Of a stretch of DNA of 64,000 bases, positions 34,664 through 43,304 are shown in pieces. Under the pieces are notes generated by a model. The model made no database searches. It saw only the letters and a program-made list of their open reading frames with translations, and was not told the origin of the DNA. This DNA comes from an uncultured Clostridium sp. (GTDB lineage: Bacteria > Bacillota > Clostridia > Clostridiales > Clostridiaceae), in contig NZ_CAJURG010000001.1 of the NCBI RefSeq assembly GCF_910588715.1, positions 712,101-776,100 of the forward strand. Reading direction: 5' to 3'. Each line of letters opens with the position of its first letter. The first letter of the stretch is position 1. A program made the translations under genes and the position numbers.

Positions 34664-34713
34664 AGAGTGAAGAGAAAAAATAAGTAATACCTTCTTTTTT
34701 TCTCCTCACTATA
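34664..34713 (-). terminator. Terminator of the FG-GAP-like gene
   Basis: Hairpin pairing AGTGA-GAGAAAAA with TTTTTCTC-TCACT, located just after the stop codon on the minus strand and followed by T-rich sequence. Confidence 0.6.
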
Positions 34714-34727
34714 TTTTACATTTTAAA

Positions 34728-36002
34728 TTAAATTCTTTTTCTTAATCTTTTTAACTCTTCTATTGAAGGGTATGGATTTGAATGTTGAAGTGCTTTATTT
34801 ATATTTTCTATTGCTTCTTTCTTTTTGCCACATTTACATTCTGCATCAATTAAATAATATAAATATTTAGGTGTTTCCCTTGTTCTATCTATTAATTTCT
34901 TATAATACTCTTCAACCTTTTCAAAATAATTTCTATCATATTTAGATGTTTTCTCTAAGTTATCACCCTTAAAGGAATATATTTGTATACTATAAGCTTC
35001 TCCTGTTTCATGGCTCCATAATGCTATATTTACTGATTTATTTTTTCTATCTTCAAATTTTACTATGTCAATTTTAGAATAATTTATACTACTTCCTTTT
35101 AATAATCTATTAAATTTATTTTCTTTAAACTCTAATATATCTAAATGTGACCATATTGAAGCAACCTTCCACCCAATTATAATATTATTTCTTGACCTTG
35201 GATTTAATTTTTCAATTATTAAATCAGAGATATCATATCCTTCCCCTAAAATGGTATCTAAAAGATTTATTTTTCCTCCTTTTTCTCTAAATACAGATAT
35301 ATATTGAACTTTCTTAGATACATATCCACAAATTATTTCATCTATTCCATCACCATCAATATCTTTAATAATTAATTCATTATTCCCACCAAACTTATCA
35401 AAGCTAATAAAAGTTGCATCCTTAGGGAGCTTATCTAAAATTTTTGCCTTAATATTATTTTCTTCTATTTTATTTAAAATACTTTTATCACTAACAGTAC
35501 TATATTTATCTATTACATTAATTTTATTATTTTTCAAAGATATTAAAGTATTAGTTTTATTAAAAGCCTTACTATTATTATTTTCTAAAATCTTTTCATA
35601 AACTAATAAATTTATTAATTGATTTTCTAAATCATAAATTAAGTCAACTTTAATAATGTTTGAAGAAAAATTTTCTCCGTTAAATAGCTCTATAAGTTTT
35701 CCTTTATTATACTTATAAATTATATTAACTAGATTTTCACCTGATTTATCTTTTTTTCCATAAATATAAATATCATCACTATCGCTACTTGAAAACTTTC
35801 CAATAAAAACTTTAAAGTTATATCCACTAGCTTTAATTTTGTGTTCTTCAATATTATCATTTTCATCTTTAATAGAAATAACTAAGTTTTCAACATAATT
35901 ATTATTTTCATATAAATAGTCACCTTTTAAAATGACTGTTTCTCCATTACCTTCTCCATAAATATTTCCATACTGTATATCTATAATAAATTCTTTTTTC
36001 AT
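34728..36002 (-). CDS. Hypothetical protein with FG-GAP/VCBS-like repeats
   Basis: 424-aa protein without a signal peptide. The middle has acidic metal-binding-like repeats typical of FG-GAP/VCBS propellers (KDIDGDGIDEIICGYV, GKFSSSDSDDIYIYG). The C-terminal 60 residues look like one helical TPR-type unit with a CKCGKKEAIENINKAL segment. The family is widespread in clostridia without a defined role. Monocistronic; AAAGGAA site. Confidence 0.65.
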   Translation of the reverse strand: MKKEFIIDIQYGNIYGEGNGETVILKGDYLYENNNYVENLVISIKDENDNIEEHKIKASGYNFKVFIGKFSSSDSDDIYIYGKKDKSGENLVNIIYKYNKGKLIELFNGENFSSNIIKVDLIYDLENQLINLLVYEKILENNNSKAFNKTNTLISLKNNKINVIDKYSTVSDKSILNKIEENNIKAKILDKLPKDATFISFDKFGGNNELIIKDIDGDGIDEIICGYVSKKVQYISVFREKGGKINLLDTILGEGYDISDLIIEKLNPRSRNNIIIGWKVASIWSHLDILEFKENKFNRLLKGSSINYSKIDIVKFEDRKNKSVNIALWSHETGEAYSIQIYSFKGDNLEKTSKYDRNYFEKVEEYYKKLIDRTRETPKYLYYLIDAECKCGKKKEAIENINKALQHSNPYPSIEELKRLRKRI

Positions 36003-36137
36003 ATTTATTTTCCTTTTAATTACTCATATTATATAATATTCTTTTATCTTATAAGATGAAAATATTTATCAAAAAACTTACCCATAAAAATATGCTAAAT
36101 AATCTACTAAAATATATTCTTTAGCAAATATTATGCA

Positions 36138-36177
36138 ATAAAAATAACAGAACACAAATGTATTCTGTTATTTTTAT
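36138..36177 (-). terminator. Terminator of the cyclase gene
   Basis: Perfect 15-bp stem (36138-36152 and 36163-36177) with A/T-rich ends just downstream of the cyclase stop. Confidence 0.8.
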
Positions 36178-36190
36178 ATTTTATATTATT

Positions 36191-36823
36191 TTAATATCCA
36201 TTATATACAGCAATTGCTCTTACTAAACTTGCTTCTGCTTCAATTTTTAATGGTTGTGCAAATATCTGTAATCCTTCATTATATAGTAGCTTATTCAAAT
36301 TTGTTAAATTTTCTAAAATAAATATTTCATTTTCACATAATTTTTTATGAATTTCATATTTATCTCTGTCAGGAGAAGGCATATCCATACCTAACATCTT
36401 AATTTTCTTCTTAATTAAAAATTCCGTTAATTCATCACTAAGCACAGGATGATTAGTATAATATTCATCCTTTCCATAGAAACTGTCCCAACCAGTAAAT
36501 AATAAAACTATATCATTTTCCTTTATATCTCTATAATACTCATCTTTTATCCTTATTACTTTTTCACCACGTACATCTAATAGAACTGCGTTACCTACAA
36601 ATTTATCTAGTGGATATTCCGAAATGGATTTTTTATTTTTACACATATGTAAAGGTGCATCTATATGAGTCCCTATATGCATAGTTGTAGAAAATGAATA
36701 TAAATTAAATCCATCCTTGTCGTAATCCTTTTCTTTATTCGAAGTTAATTTCATATCACCTGGATAAACAGGCATTTCGCTCTTTATATCATAAGATAAA
36801 TCAATATACTTCATATTTCCCAT
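36191..36823 (-). CDS. Cyclase family protein (arylformamidase-like metal hydrolase)
   Basis: 210-aa protein of the cyclase/kynurenine formamidase family. The metal-binding motif H49-IGTH53-ID55-APLH59 is intact, and residues YPGDM near the N-terminus and the DMPSPDRDKYEIH loop fit. The tryptophan degradation genes kynA and kynU are not nearby, so a formamidase role in kynurenine breakdown is unproven. ATG at 36823 behind AAGGGAG. Confidence 0.88.
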   Translation of the reverse strand: MGNMKYIDLSYDIKSEMPVYPGDMKLTSNKEKDYDKDGFNLYSFSTTMHIGTHIDAPLHMCKNKKSISEYPLDKFVGNAVLLDVRGEKVIRIKDEYYRDIKENDIVLLFTGWDSFYGKDEYYTNHPVLSDELTEFLIKKKIKMLGMDMPSPDRDKYEIHKKLCENEIFILENLTNLNKLLYNEGLQIFAQPLKIEAEASLVRAIAVYNGY

Positions 36824-36951
36824 ATTCTCCCTTTTGTTTGTATTAATTTTCTACACCCTTTGTTTGTTTATTTTATCATATTTTACATTTAGTTACAACG
36901 TATTATTTCCCCTATATTTTTACAAAAAATTATATAATTATACTTAATAAA

Positions 36952-37392
36952 TCATCTTTCTCCAGTACTTCCAAAGCCACCACGATCTATGTTATTAAAG
37001 AATTCTACTTCTTCAAACTCTATTTCTGGCATTACTTCCATAATTCTAAATTGTCCTATTTTATCTCCTTTTTTTATCCAAGTTCCATTTTCATCTTTTG
37101 CCTGCAAACAATATACTGGCATGTGCCACTCATCATTATCTCCTATATATGTATCATCAACAACTCCTACACCATTAGTTTGAATTATTCCCCATGTTTT
37201 AAATGTTGAGCTTCTAGGGGCTAAATGTCCTTCCCACCCTTTTGGTAATTCTAATGCAAATCCAAGAGGAATCATTGCTCTTTCATTTAAAGCCACAAAT
37301 ACATCTTTATTTGCATAAACATCTATCCAATTTCCTTTACTTATTTTTTTTAGCTTAACTGCTTCTTTAAAATACTTTATCTTCAGCTTCAT
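36952..37392 (-). CDS. dut: dUTP diphosphatase
   Basis: Hydrolyses dUTP to dUMP and pyrophosphate. The five trimeric dUTPase motifs are visible: N-terminal strand, LAPRSST (residues 58-63), GVVDDTYIGDNDEW, KKGDKIGQFRIMEV and the C-terminal RGGFGSTG flexible arm. Its 146 aa is normal. It is a stand-alone gene; no phage genes surround it, so it is taken as the chromosomal housekeeping enzyme. Confidence 0.96.
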   Translation of the reverse strand: MKLKIKYFKEAVKLKKISKGNWIDVYANKDVFVALNERAMIPLGFALELPKGWEGHLAPRSSTFKTWGIIQTNGVGVVDDTYIGDNDEWHMPVYCLQAKDENGTWIKKGDKIGQFRIMEVMPEIEFEEVEFFNNIDRGGFGSTGER

Positions 37393-37441
37393 AATGTAAA
37401 ATCCTCATTTCTTTAATAAAATTATTTTATATATAAAAATC

Positions 37442-37495
37442 ATTAATTTTAGAGTTAAAATAATATTTTTTATAAACTCTAACTCTAAAATTAAT
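37442..37495 (-). terminator. Terminator of the prealbumin-like-domain gene
   Basis: Perfect 16-bp inverted repeat (37442-37457 and 37480-37495), followed on the minus strand by a T-run. Confidence 0.8.
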
Positions 37496-37520
37496 AATTA
37501 CTATTTTATCACTATTTAAA

Positions 37521-38222
37521 CTATTTTGGATATTTTTTTAATCTATTAATTACAATAATACTTTCTTCTTTTAAATCTTTACTAATAGTTACCTCATTCC
37601 ATTGGATGTATGTTGGTTTTTCAAAATACCTTCTATTTACTATTTCTATAACTCTATAACTTCCTTCTGGCAAACCATCAAATACAACAATACCATTTTT
37701 ATCACTTAATTTTGAACTTATCAATTTAGGTGATATACCATTTAAAGCATAAAGATTTACCTTTGCCTCTGATATAGGCTTTCCTTTTCTATCCCCTAGT
37801 CTAACCCCCACTACAATTTTTCCTTTTACACGCTTTTCTATATATTCATTACTTTCTTTTATCTTTTTACTTTCATTTCTTTTTTCTACTTTATCTTTTT
37901 TATCTTCTATTAAATTATTATTAGAATTTAAATTTTTATTATTTAAATAATTTTCAACTTCATTATCATCTATTAATGTTGCACCTTGAATTTCAATACT
38001 AAATCCATTACTTAAATTATATTTATTAGTTTCTTCTTTTTTAATTACATTATTTTTTCCTTGGTTATCTAATGCTTCTTCTTTTAAATCCTCTGCTTTC
38101 ACATCAATTATAGGAATATTTTCGTTTGATAATGCTCCATTTCCTACTATTGTATCATTATCAATTGATTTATATTCTTCCTCTAAATCCTTATCAAAAT
38201 CATCATCTATTCTGATACGCAT
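37521..38222 (-). CDS. Hypothetical protein with Asn/Lys-rich N-region and prealbumin-like domain
   Basis: 233-aa cytoplasmic-looking protein. Residues 1-125 are charged and low-complexity (DDDFDKDLEEEYKSIDND, later Asn-rich). Residues about 130-230 form a prealbumin-like beta-sandwich of the Cna-B/carboxypeptidase-regulatory type: GKIVVGVRLGDRKGKPIS, AKVNLYAL, SDKNGIVVFDGLPEGSYRV. No signal peptide or sortase motif, so it is not a typical adhesin. A spore-layer or inclusion role is conceivable but unsupported. AGGAGG site. Confidence 0.7.
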   Translation of the reverse strand: MRIRIDDDFDKDLEEEYKSIDNDTIVGNGALSNENIPIIDVKAEDLKEEALDNQGKNNVIKKEETNKYNLSNGFSIEIQGATLIDDNEVENYLNNKNLNSNNNLIEDKKDKVEKRNESKKIKESNEYIEKRVKGKIVVGVRLGDRKGKPISEAKVNLYALNGISPKLISSKLSDKNGIVVFDGLPEGSYRVIEIVNRRYFEKPTYIQWNEVTISKDLKEESIIVINRLKKYPK

Positions 38223-38347
38223 AAAAACCTCCTAAAAGCATATATTTACATAATACGCAATTGGAAGTTTTTTTGTGATAAAAATATTTATTTTAAAGTA
38301 ATTTCTAAATTAAAATCAAAACACTTTAAATAGCGTTATAATTACTT

Positions 38348-39658
38348 TTAAAATTTATTTTTTATAGTTTTATTTAATTGTGTAAATATCACATTTAAAA
38401 GAACTCCAACTAAAGCTGCCAAACTTAATCCATATATACTTACACTTTCTGTAATCTTAATTGAAATAGGTGAGCTTAAAAAATTTCCTGATAATCCAAT
38501 AAATAAAATAGAAATCATCACTATCATATTAAATAAACTAAACTTAACTTTTTCTCTTTTTATAGTCTTAACTCCAACTATTGCAATCATAGAAAATAAT
38601 ATTAAACTTATTCCTCCCATAACTGGCTGAGGTATAGTTCTTATGATAGCACCAAATTTATCAATAAAACTAAGTATTATTGCAAATATAGCTGTTATTC
38701 TTAATATGCCTGGATTATAATTTTTAGTTATAGCAAGAACTCCAGTATTTTCTCCATAAGTAGTATTTGCTGGTCCTCCAATAAATCCTGCTGCTAAGGT
38801 AGCTAATCCATCACCTAATAATGTTCTATTTAAACCTGGGTCTTCTACAAAGTTTTGTCCAACTACTTCCCCATTAGTAGTTATATCTCCAATATGCTCC
38901 ATAAATACTGCTAATACTACTGGTGCTATAATTGCTATTGCTCCTGTATCAAATTTAGGTAATGTAAAACTTGGAATTGCAATTAAACTTGCATTTTGAA
39001 TTTCCAAAACAGATACTTGTCCTAATATTAAGCTTATTATATATCCAATAAATACTGAAATTAATATTGAAACTTGTGATAAAAATCCCTTACTAAATTT
39101 TTTTATTAATAATGCTATTCCTAAAGTTATTGCTGAAATTACTACACCTATTAAAGCACTTTTATTTCCTGAAATTAATTCAATTACACCTGTCATTTCT
39201 AATGCACTTGGAATTAAATTAACTCCTATTACTATAATCATAGGTCCTACAACTTGAGCTGGAAGAATTTTTTTAATATTATTTAATCCTATCTTTTTTA
39301 TTATAAGAGATACTAAAACATAAATTGCTCCAACTACAATAATTCCACCTTGAGCATATCTCAAGTCCCCATATTTTTCTGATACTGCTAAAATAACTGG
39401 AATAAATGCAAATGATGAACCTAAAAATACTGGAACTTTTCCTTTAGTGCATAAATGAAAAATTAATGTTCCTATCCCTGCTGAAAATAATGCAACTGAT
39501 GGATCTAACCCAGTAAGTATTGGAACTAATACAGTTGCTCCAAACATGGCAATTAAATGCTGAAGTGCTAATACTAATTTGAAAAGTGAAGCTTTAACTC
39601 CTTTTTCAGCTTCATTTTTTGATGAGATACTACCTGTAAATTGTGTCATTAAATCCAC
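38348..39658 (-). CDS. uraA: Uracil permease (UraA/PyrP, NCS2 family)
   Basis: 436-aa nucleobase transporter of the NCS2 family, with 14 membrane segments. It opens with LALQHLIAMFGATVLVPIL and has FMEHIGDITTNGEVVGQNF carrying the substrate Glu, and GGPANTTYGENTGVLAIT. Uracil is preferred over xanthine because the leader carries a PyrR-binding loop (39675-39725), a control element of pyrimidine genes. AAGGAG precedes the ATG. Confidence 0.93.
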   Translation of the reverse strand: MDLMTQFTGSISSKNEAEKGVKASLFKLVLALQHLIAMFGATVLVPILTGLDPSVALFSAGIGTLIFHLCTKGKVPVFLGSSFAFIPVILAVSEKYGDLRYAQGGIIVVGAIYVLVSLIIKKIGLNNIKKILPAQVVGPMIIVIGVNLIPSALEMTGVIELISGNKSALIGVVISAITLGIALLIKKFSKGFLSQVSILISVFIGYIISLILGQVSVLEIQNASLIAIPSFTLPKFDTGAIAIIAPVVLAVFMEHIGDITTNGEVVGQNFVEDPGLNRTLLGDGLATLAAGFIGGPANTTYGENTGVLAITKNYNPGILRITAIFAIILSFIDKFGAIIRTIPQPVMGGISLILFSMIAIVGVKTIKREKVKFSLFNMIVMISILFIGLSGNFLSSPISIKITESVSIYGLSLAALVGVLLNVIFTQLNKTIKNKF

Positions 39659-39674
39659 TCCTTATTTATTAATT

Positions 39675-39725
39675 GTAAGGAGAAACTATTAATTTTCTCC
39701 CTTTTCAGCCTCTCTGGACTGTTAT
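39675..39725 (-). promoter_or_regulatory. PyrR-binding RNA element in the uracil permease leader
   Basis: On the minus strand the leader contains AACAGUCCAGAGAGGCUGAAAAGGG, shown here by its core AGUCCAGAGAGGCU at 39707-39720, which matches the PyrR-binding loop consensus; CAGUC pairs with GGCUG around it. It is followed by a second hairpin (GGAGAAA with TTTCTCC) and then the gene's ribosome site. UMP-bound PyrR would be expected to reduce uraA expression. Whether control acts on termination or on ribosome access is not clear, since no U-run follows. Confidence 0.85.
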
Positions 39726-39967
39726 TAAAGGTATAAAATAAAAAAACTTCTTACATTCGGTAATAAGTTATAATTATCCTGTAAATACTAATAATACTTA
39801 AAACTTTGAACTTACCGAAATCTCTGTTTCGACTTAAAGCTTTTTTATTATTATATGCCTATTATAAAAAAATATCAAGAAATATATTATTTTATTTTTG
39901 CACATAATATAACTAAATTATATAAATTATATTTTTAATATATTTTTATAGAAAAGAGTGATTACTT

Positions 39968-40687
39968 ATGAAAAAATTTTTAACGCACTTACTTGCTTTT
40001 ACACTTTTAACTTTATTAATTTTTCCTAATTTCACTGCTTGTTGTGAGGATGATAATAAAGAATCTTCTTCAAAAAAAGTTGTTTACTTAACTTTTGATG
40101 ATGCACCTGGTGGTAAAGTAACGGAAAAAACATTAGACATATTAAAAGAAGAAAATGTCCCTGCTACATTCTTTATAATTGGAGAGCAAATTAAAGGGCA
40201 AGAAGACATAATTTTAAGAATGAAAAATGAAGGACATAGCATAGGATTGCATAGTTTTACACATGAAAGATCTAAACTATATAGTTGTACCTCTGGATTT
40301 ATAAATGAAATGAAACAAGTTCAAAAAGCTTTATATGATGTTACTGGTGAAAATTATTATATTTTAAGATTTCCATTTGGAACAAATAATAGCACCTATA
40401 GATTAACTAATGAAATGGTTGATGCAGTTCACTCAAATAATTTTAAAATTTATGATTGGACTCAAGATACATTAGATGGTGCTAATCCTACATCTTCACC
40501 TGATACTATATTAAATAGAGCAATGTCAACTAAAGAAAACGTTGTTGTTTTAATGCATAATGCTCCTGCTAATAAAAATACTGCACAAGCTATAAAAGGA
40601 ATTATCAAGTATTATAAAAGTCAAGGATATACTTTCGATAAAATCACTATAGATACTCCTGAAATATATCATGTATTAAAAAAATAA
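39968..40687 (+). CDS. Polysaccharide deacetylase family protein
   Basis: 239-aa exported NodB-homology enzyme. Signal peptide at residues 1-24 ending FPNFTACC, where a lipobox-like Cys may anchor it. Metal and catalytic motifs are TFDDAPGG, HSFTHE, LRFPFGTNN and the terminal LMHNAP. The family removes acetyl groups from peptidoglycan or other cell-wall sugars. Divergent from uraA; terminator after it. Confidence 0.92.
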   Translation: MKKFLTHLLAFTLLTLLIFPNFTACCEDDNKESSSKKVVYLTFDDAPGGKVTEKTLDILKEENVPATFFIIGEQIKGQEDIILRMKNEGHSIGLHSFTHERSKLYSCTSGFINEMKQVQKALYDVTGENYYILRFPFGTNNSTYRLTNEMVDAVHSNNFKIYDWTQDTLDGANPTSSPDTILNRAMSTKENVVVLMHNAPANKNTAQAIKGIIKYYKSQGYTFDKITIDTPEIYHVLKK

Positions 40688-40694
40688 ATTTTAA

Positions 40695-40731
40695 AAAATA
40701 GCTATATATTCTTTTAATATATAGCTATTTT
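40695..40731 (+). terminator. Terminator of the deacetylase gene
   Basis: Perfect 16-bp stem (40695-40710 and 40716-40731) with T-rich tail; A-rich left arm also allows function for the converging small gene. Confidence 0.8.
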
Positions 40732-40744
40732 CTAATTTAATACT

Positions 40745-40855
40745 TTAATCCTCTTTAGTATTTTCTTTATTTTTTTTATCATTTATTAAAGTTGCAACTA
40801 AAGCAGTTGATGCCGCAATAACAACTGCTAATTTCCCGATTTTTTTTATTTTCAT
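40745..40855 (-). CDS. Small membrane protein, 36 aa
   Basis: MKIKKIGKLAVVIAASTALV followed by a short hydrophobic end and a charged tail KKNKENTKED. It reads as a single transmembrane helix or signal-like peptide. AGAGGG precedes the ATG with good spacing, and the frame ends in TAA next to the terminator. No family recognised. Confidence 0.6.
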   Translation of the reverse strand: MKIKKIGKLAVVIAASTALVATLINDKKNKENTKED

Positions 40856-40921
40856 CTTATTCCCTCTACTTACTCACAATATTTTTAGTATAATTATACA
40901 TTACCCTAATAAATTAGTAAA

Positions 40922-41110
40922 TTATTTAAATTGATTTAAATCACTATGATACTTATATCCAGCACTTTCTAACTTTTCTTCTATCATGTGTCTACTTATA
41001 TCCATATCCTCACAATAACTGTCTAAATTAGAATAAAAGTCTCTAAGCTTCATATTAACCATGCTTACTAATATATGGCTATCCATTTTTAATAATACTT
41101 CTCTATCCAT
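40922..41110 (-). CDS. DUF4250 domain protein
   Basis: 62-aa protein starting MDREVLLKMDSHILVSMVNM and including KLRDFYSNLDSYCEDMD, the conserved core of DUF4250, common in Clostridia and Bacteroidia and of unknown function. The ATG at 41110 follows GGAGG; an upstream in-frame ATG 66 nt earlier is unsupported. Confidence 0.85.
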   Translation of the reverse strand: MDREVLLKMDSHILVSMVNMKLRDFYSNLDSYCEDMDISRHMIEEKLESAGYKYHSDLNQFK

Positions 41111-41182
41111 TTTTTCCTCCACATTTAAGTTTATTTTTAATAAATTTAACATAATATGCTTAATAATATTATACAATACATA

Positions 41183-41224
41183 AAATTAAGCTAAAATACA
41201 AAATTATGTACTTTAGCTTAATTT
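41183..41224 (-). terminator. Terminator of the 36-aa KGPKKP protein gene
   Basis: 17-18 bp stem with arms AAATTAAGCTAAAATACA and its near complement (one mismatch), just after the small gene at 41237-41347. Confidence 0.7.
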
Positions 41225-41236
41225 ATAAATTTATTT

Positions 41237-41347
41237 TTATTTATCTTTTCCAACCTTATTTACTTCTGGAACTCTTGCAGCTATTGGTTTTTTAGGACCT
41301 TTAAAATGATCATTTTCCCAAGTTGCTCTTTGACCTTTTTTAGCCAT
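41237..41347 (-). CDS. Small basic protein, 36 aa
   Basis: Starts MAKKGQRATWENDHFKGPKK and ends ARVPEVNKVGKDK. An ideal GGAGGTG site lies before the ATG at 41347 and a terminator follows. Highly charged and probably unstructured; I do not recognise a named family. Confidence 0.7.
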   Translation of the reverse strand: MAKKGQRATWENDHFKGPKKPIAARVPEVNKVGKDK

Positions 41348-41433
41348 AACTTCACCTCCACTAATACTATATATTTAGTATTAGCAAGATAGCTTGTTTT
41401 ATTCTCTATAAAATAATAAGGTAAATATAATTA

Positions 41434-42306
41434 TTATTTATTTTTAGGGGTTTCGGGATCTAAAAATGAATATTTTTCTCCATCCTTTTCCCAACCTAAA
41501 ATTGAATTCATATTAACATTTGCAGCGGCCTTAAATATTGATTTGTCTACATCGTTAAAATTCTTTTTTAATTCTGCAATTAAATCTTTTATTTCATGTC
41601 TCTTATTACCTATTTTCTCTGCTGCTACCATACATGCACAATTTAATGGCCAAAGACCTGTATATCTTATAAATCTTTTAATTGCTTCCTCTTCAACATA
41701 ATAAAGAGGTCTAATTAATTCTATTCCTTCAAAATTATCAGCCTTTAACTTAGGTAACATTGTTTTAAAGTTACCTGCATAAAGTACATTTAACATTGTA
41801 GTTTCTATTACATCATTATAATGATGACCAAGAGCTAATTTGTTACATCCAAGTTCTCTAGCTTTATTATATAATGAACCTCTTCTCATTCTTGCACAAA
41901 GATAGCAAGGATAATCTTTTGCTTTTTCATCAATTATTTCAAATATTTTTGATTCATATATATGTACAGGAATATTTAAATGTTCACAATTTTCTATAAG
42001 TAAATCCTTAATTTGTGGATGATATCCTGGGTCCATTGCTATAAACTCAACTTCAAAATTCACTTGACCATGTTTTTTTAATTCTTGAAATAATTTTGCC
42101 ATAAGTAGTGAATCTTTACCACCAGATATTGCAACAGCTATTTTATCTCCTTCTTCAATAAGCTGATAATCCTTAACAGCTTTTATAAACTTAGACCAAA
42201 TAGGCTTTCTATATCTTTTAACTATACTTCTTTCTATTTCCTCAAGAGTTTTTTTAGCTTCTTCTGGAACTATTCTTTCGCATCCATGACCTGCTATACT
42301 ACTCAT
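41434..42306 (-). CDS. TtcA-family tRNA thiolation ATPase
   Basis: 290-aa PP-loop ATPase. SGGKDSLLMAKLF is the pyrophosphatase loop, CYLCARMRRGSLY supplies the TtcA-type CxxC, and LGHHYNDVIETTMLN and the CACMVA segment supply further conserved residues. Family members thiolate cytidine 32 of tRNA with an Fe-S cluster. Similar clostridial proteins are often mislabelled tRNA(Ile)-lysidine synthetase. The ATG at 42306 follows GAGGTG; a GTG at 42315 overlaps it. Confidence 0.88.
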   Translation of the reverse strand: MSSIAGHGCERIVPEEAKKTLEEIERSIVKRYRKPIWSKFIKAVKDYQLIEEGDKIAVAISGGKDSLLMAKLFQELKKHGQVNFEVEFIAMDPGYHPQIKDLLIENCEHLNIPVHIYESKIFEIIDEKAKDYPCYLCARMRRGSLYNKARELGCNKLALGHHYNDVIETTMLNVLYAGNFKTMLPKLKADNFEGIELIRPLYYVEEEAIKRFIRYTGLWPLNCACMVAAEKIGNKRHEIKDLIAELKKNFNDVDKSIFKAAANVNMNSILGWEKDGEKYSFLDPETPKNK

Positions 42307-42450
42307 AATTATCACCTCGTATTTTTAATAACAAAATCAATTTTACTTAAATTATAAAATAAAAGCAACTATTTGATTGCTTCTAAATAACAAATAATGA
42401 TTATATAAAGTTAGCTTTTTATACACCATTAATAAAAATTTTATAATAAA

Positions 42451-42499
42451 AAAAGATTTATAATATTTGATTAAAAATTTTTCAATATTATAAATCTTC
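42451..42499 (-). terminator. Terminator of the lipoprotein gene
   Basis: Stem AAGATTTATAATATT with its complement, followed on the minus strand by seven T. Confidence 0.85.
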
Positions 42500-42517
42500 C
42501 TACCCTAATATTAATTA

Positions 42518-43273
42518 TTATCTATAACTAATTTCTGAAATTCCTGGAACATGATCAAATTCTACTTTAGAATTTTTATAAGTAAACTCTATACCATCTA
42601 TCCATTCACCAGTATAATTTTTTTGTAATAAAGTTGTTATCAATGCATATTCTGTTATACTACCGCCTGCTGAACCTGCAAAATAATTATTAACCCAACT
42701 TGTTCCTTCATATTTATCAAAGGTAACGTCACCTGCATTATTTCCTACTTCATTTAAATTAAATAAAGCTATCTTCTTTCCTCCAACATTATTAATTTTA
42801 ATAAATTCTATTGGTAAATTATCAAATTCTTTTGCGCTTAATTCATTTGCTAGTTTTTCTAGTTTTTCTTCTAAAGTCATATCTTCATTTAATTCAATCT
42901 TACCTAAAACTACTTGTTCATCTGTATTTACGTCTTTTGAATAAAGTAACATTTCTATACTTTTAACTATTTCTTCATTATTTACATTATTTGTAGAAGT
43001 ATCTATATCATTTGTAATATTTTCTTGACCTTCTTTATTATCTTTAATTCCTTCTTTATCTCCAGATATAACTTCATTGTTATCTTTATTATTAACCTCA
43101 CCACTACTTTCTACATTTCCTTGAGTATCATTAGGCTTAGTATTTTCCATCTTTTCTGATTCAACATTATTATTATCTAAAGCTGTATTTTGATCTGTAC
43201 ATCCTACTGCCCCTAATGCCACACAAGTTATTAAAGCTCCTGCTAATATCTTTCTAATTTTTATAATTGCCAT
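42518..43273 (-). CDS. Lipoprotein, possible GerMN-like domain
   Basis: 251-aa lipoprotein: signal peptide with lipobox GAVGC (Cys about residue 25), then a low-complexity Asn/Glu/Lys/Ser linker to about residue 105, then a globular domain. The domain's final part, SITEYALITTLLQKNYTGEW then IDGIEFTYKN, resembles GerMN (sporulation/germination) domains, but the match is by eye only. GGAGG site. The likely location is the outer face of the membrane, and function is unknown. Confidence 0.75.
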   Translation of the reverse strand: MAIIKIRKILAGALITCVALGAVGCTDQNTALDNNNVESEKMENTKPNDTQGNVESSGEVNNKDNNEVISGDKEGIKDNKEGQENITNDIDTSTNNVNNEEIVKSIEMLLYSKDVNTDEQVVLGKIELNEDMTLEEKLEKLANELSAKEFDNLPIEFIKINNVGGKKIALFNLNEVGNNAGDVTFDKYEGTSWVNNYFAGSAGGSITEYALITTLLQKNYTGEWIDGIEFTYKNSKVEFDHVPGISEISYR

Positions 43274-43304
43274 ATTGCTCCTCCAATTTATCTTAATTCT
43301 TAAA

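Noticed and set aside
36952..37392. dUTPase as a sign of a prophage
   Set aside because: No integrase, capsid, terminase or other phage genes near it.
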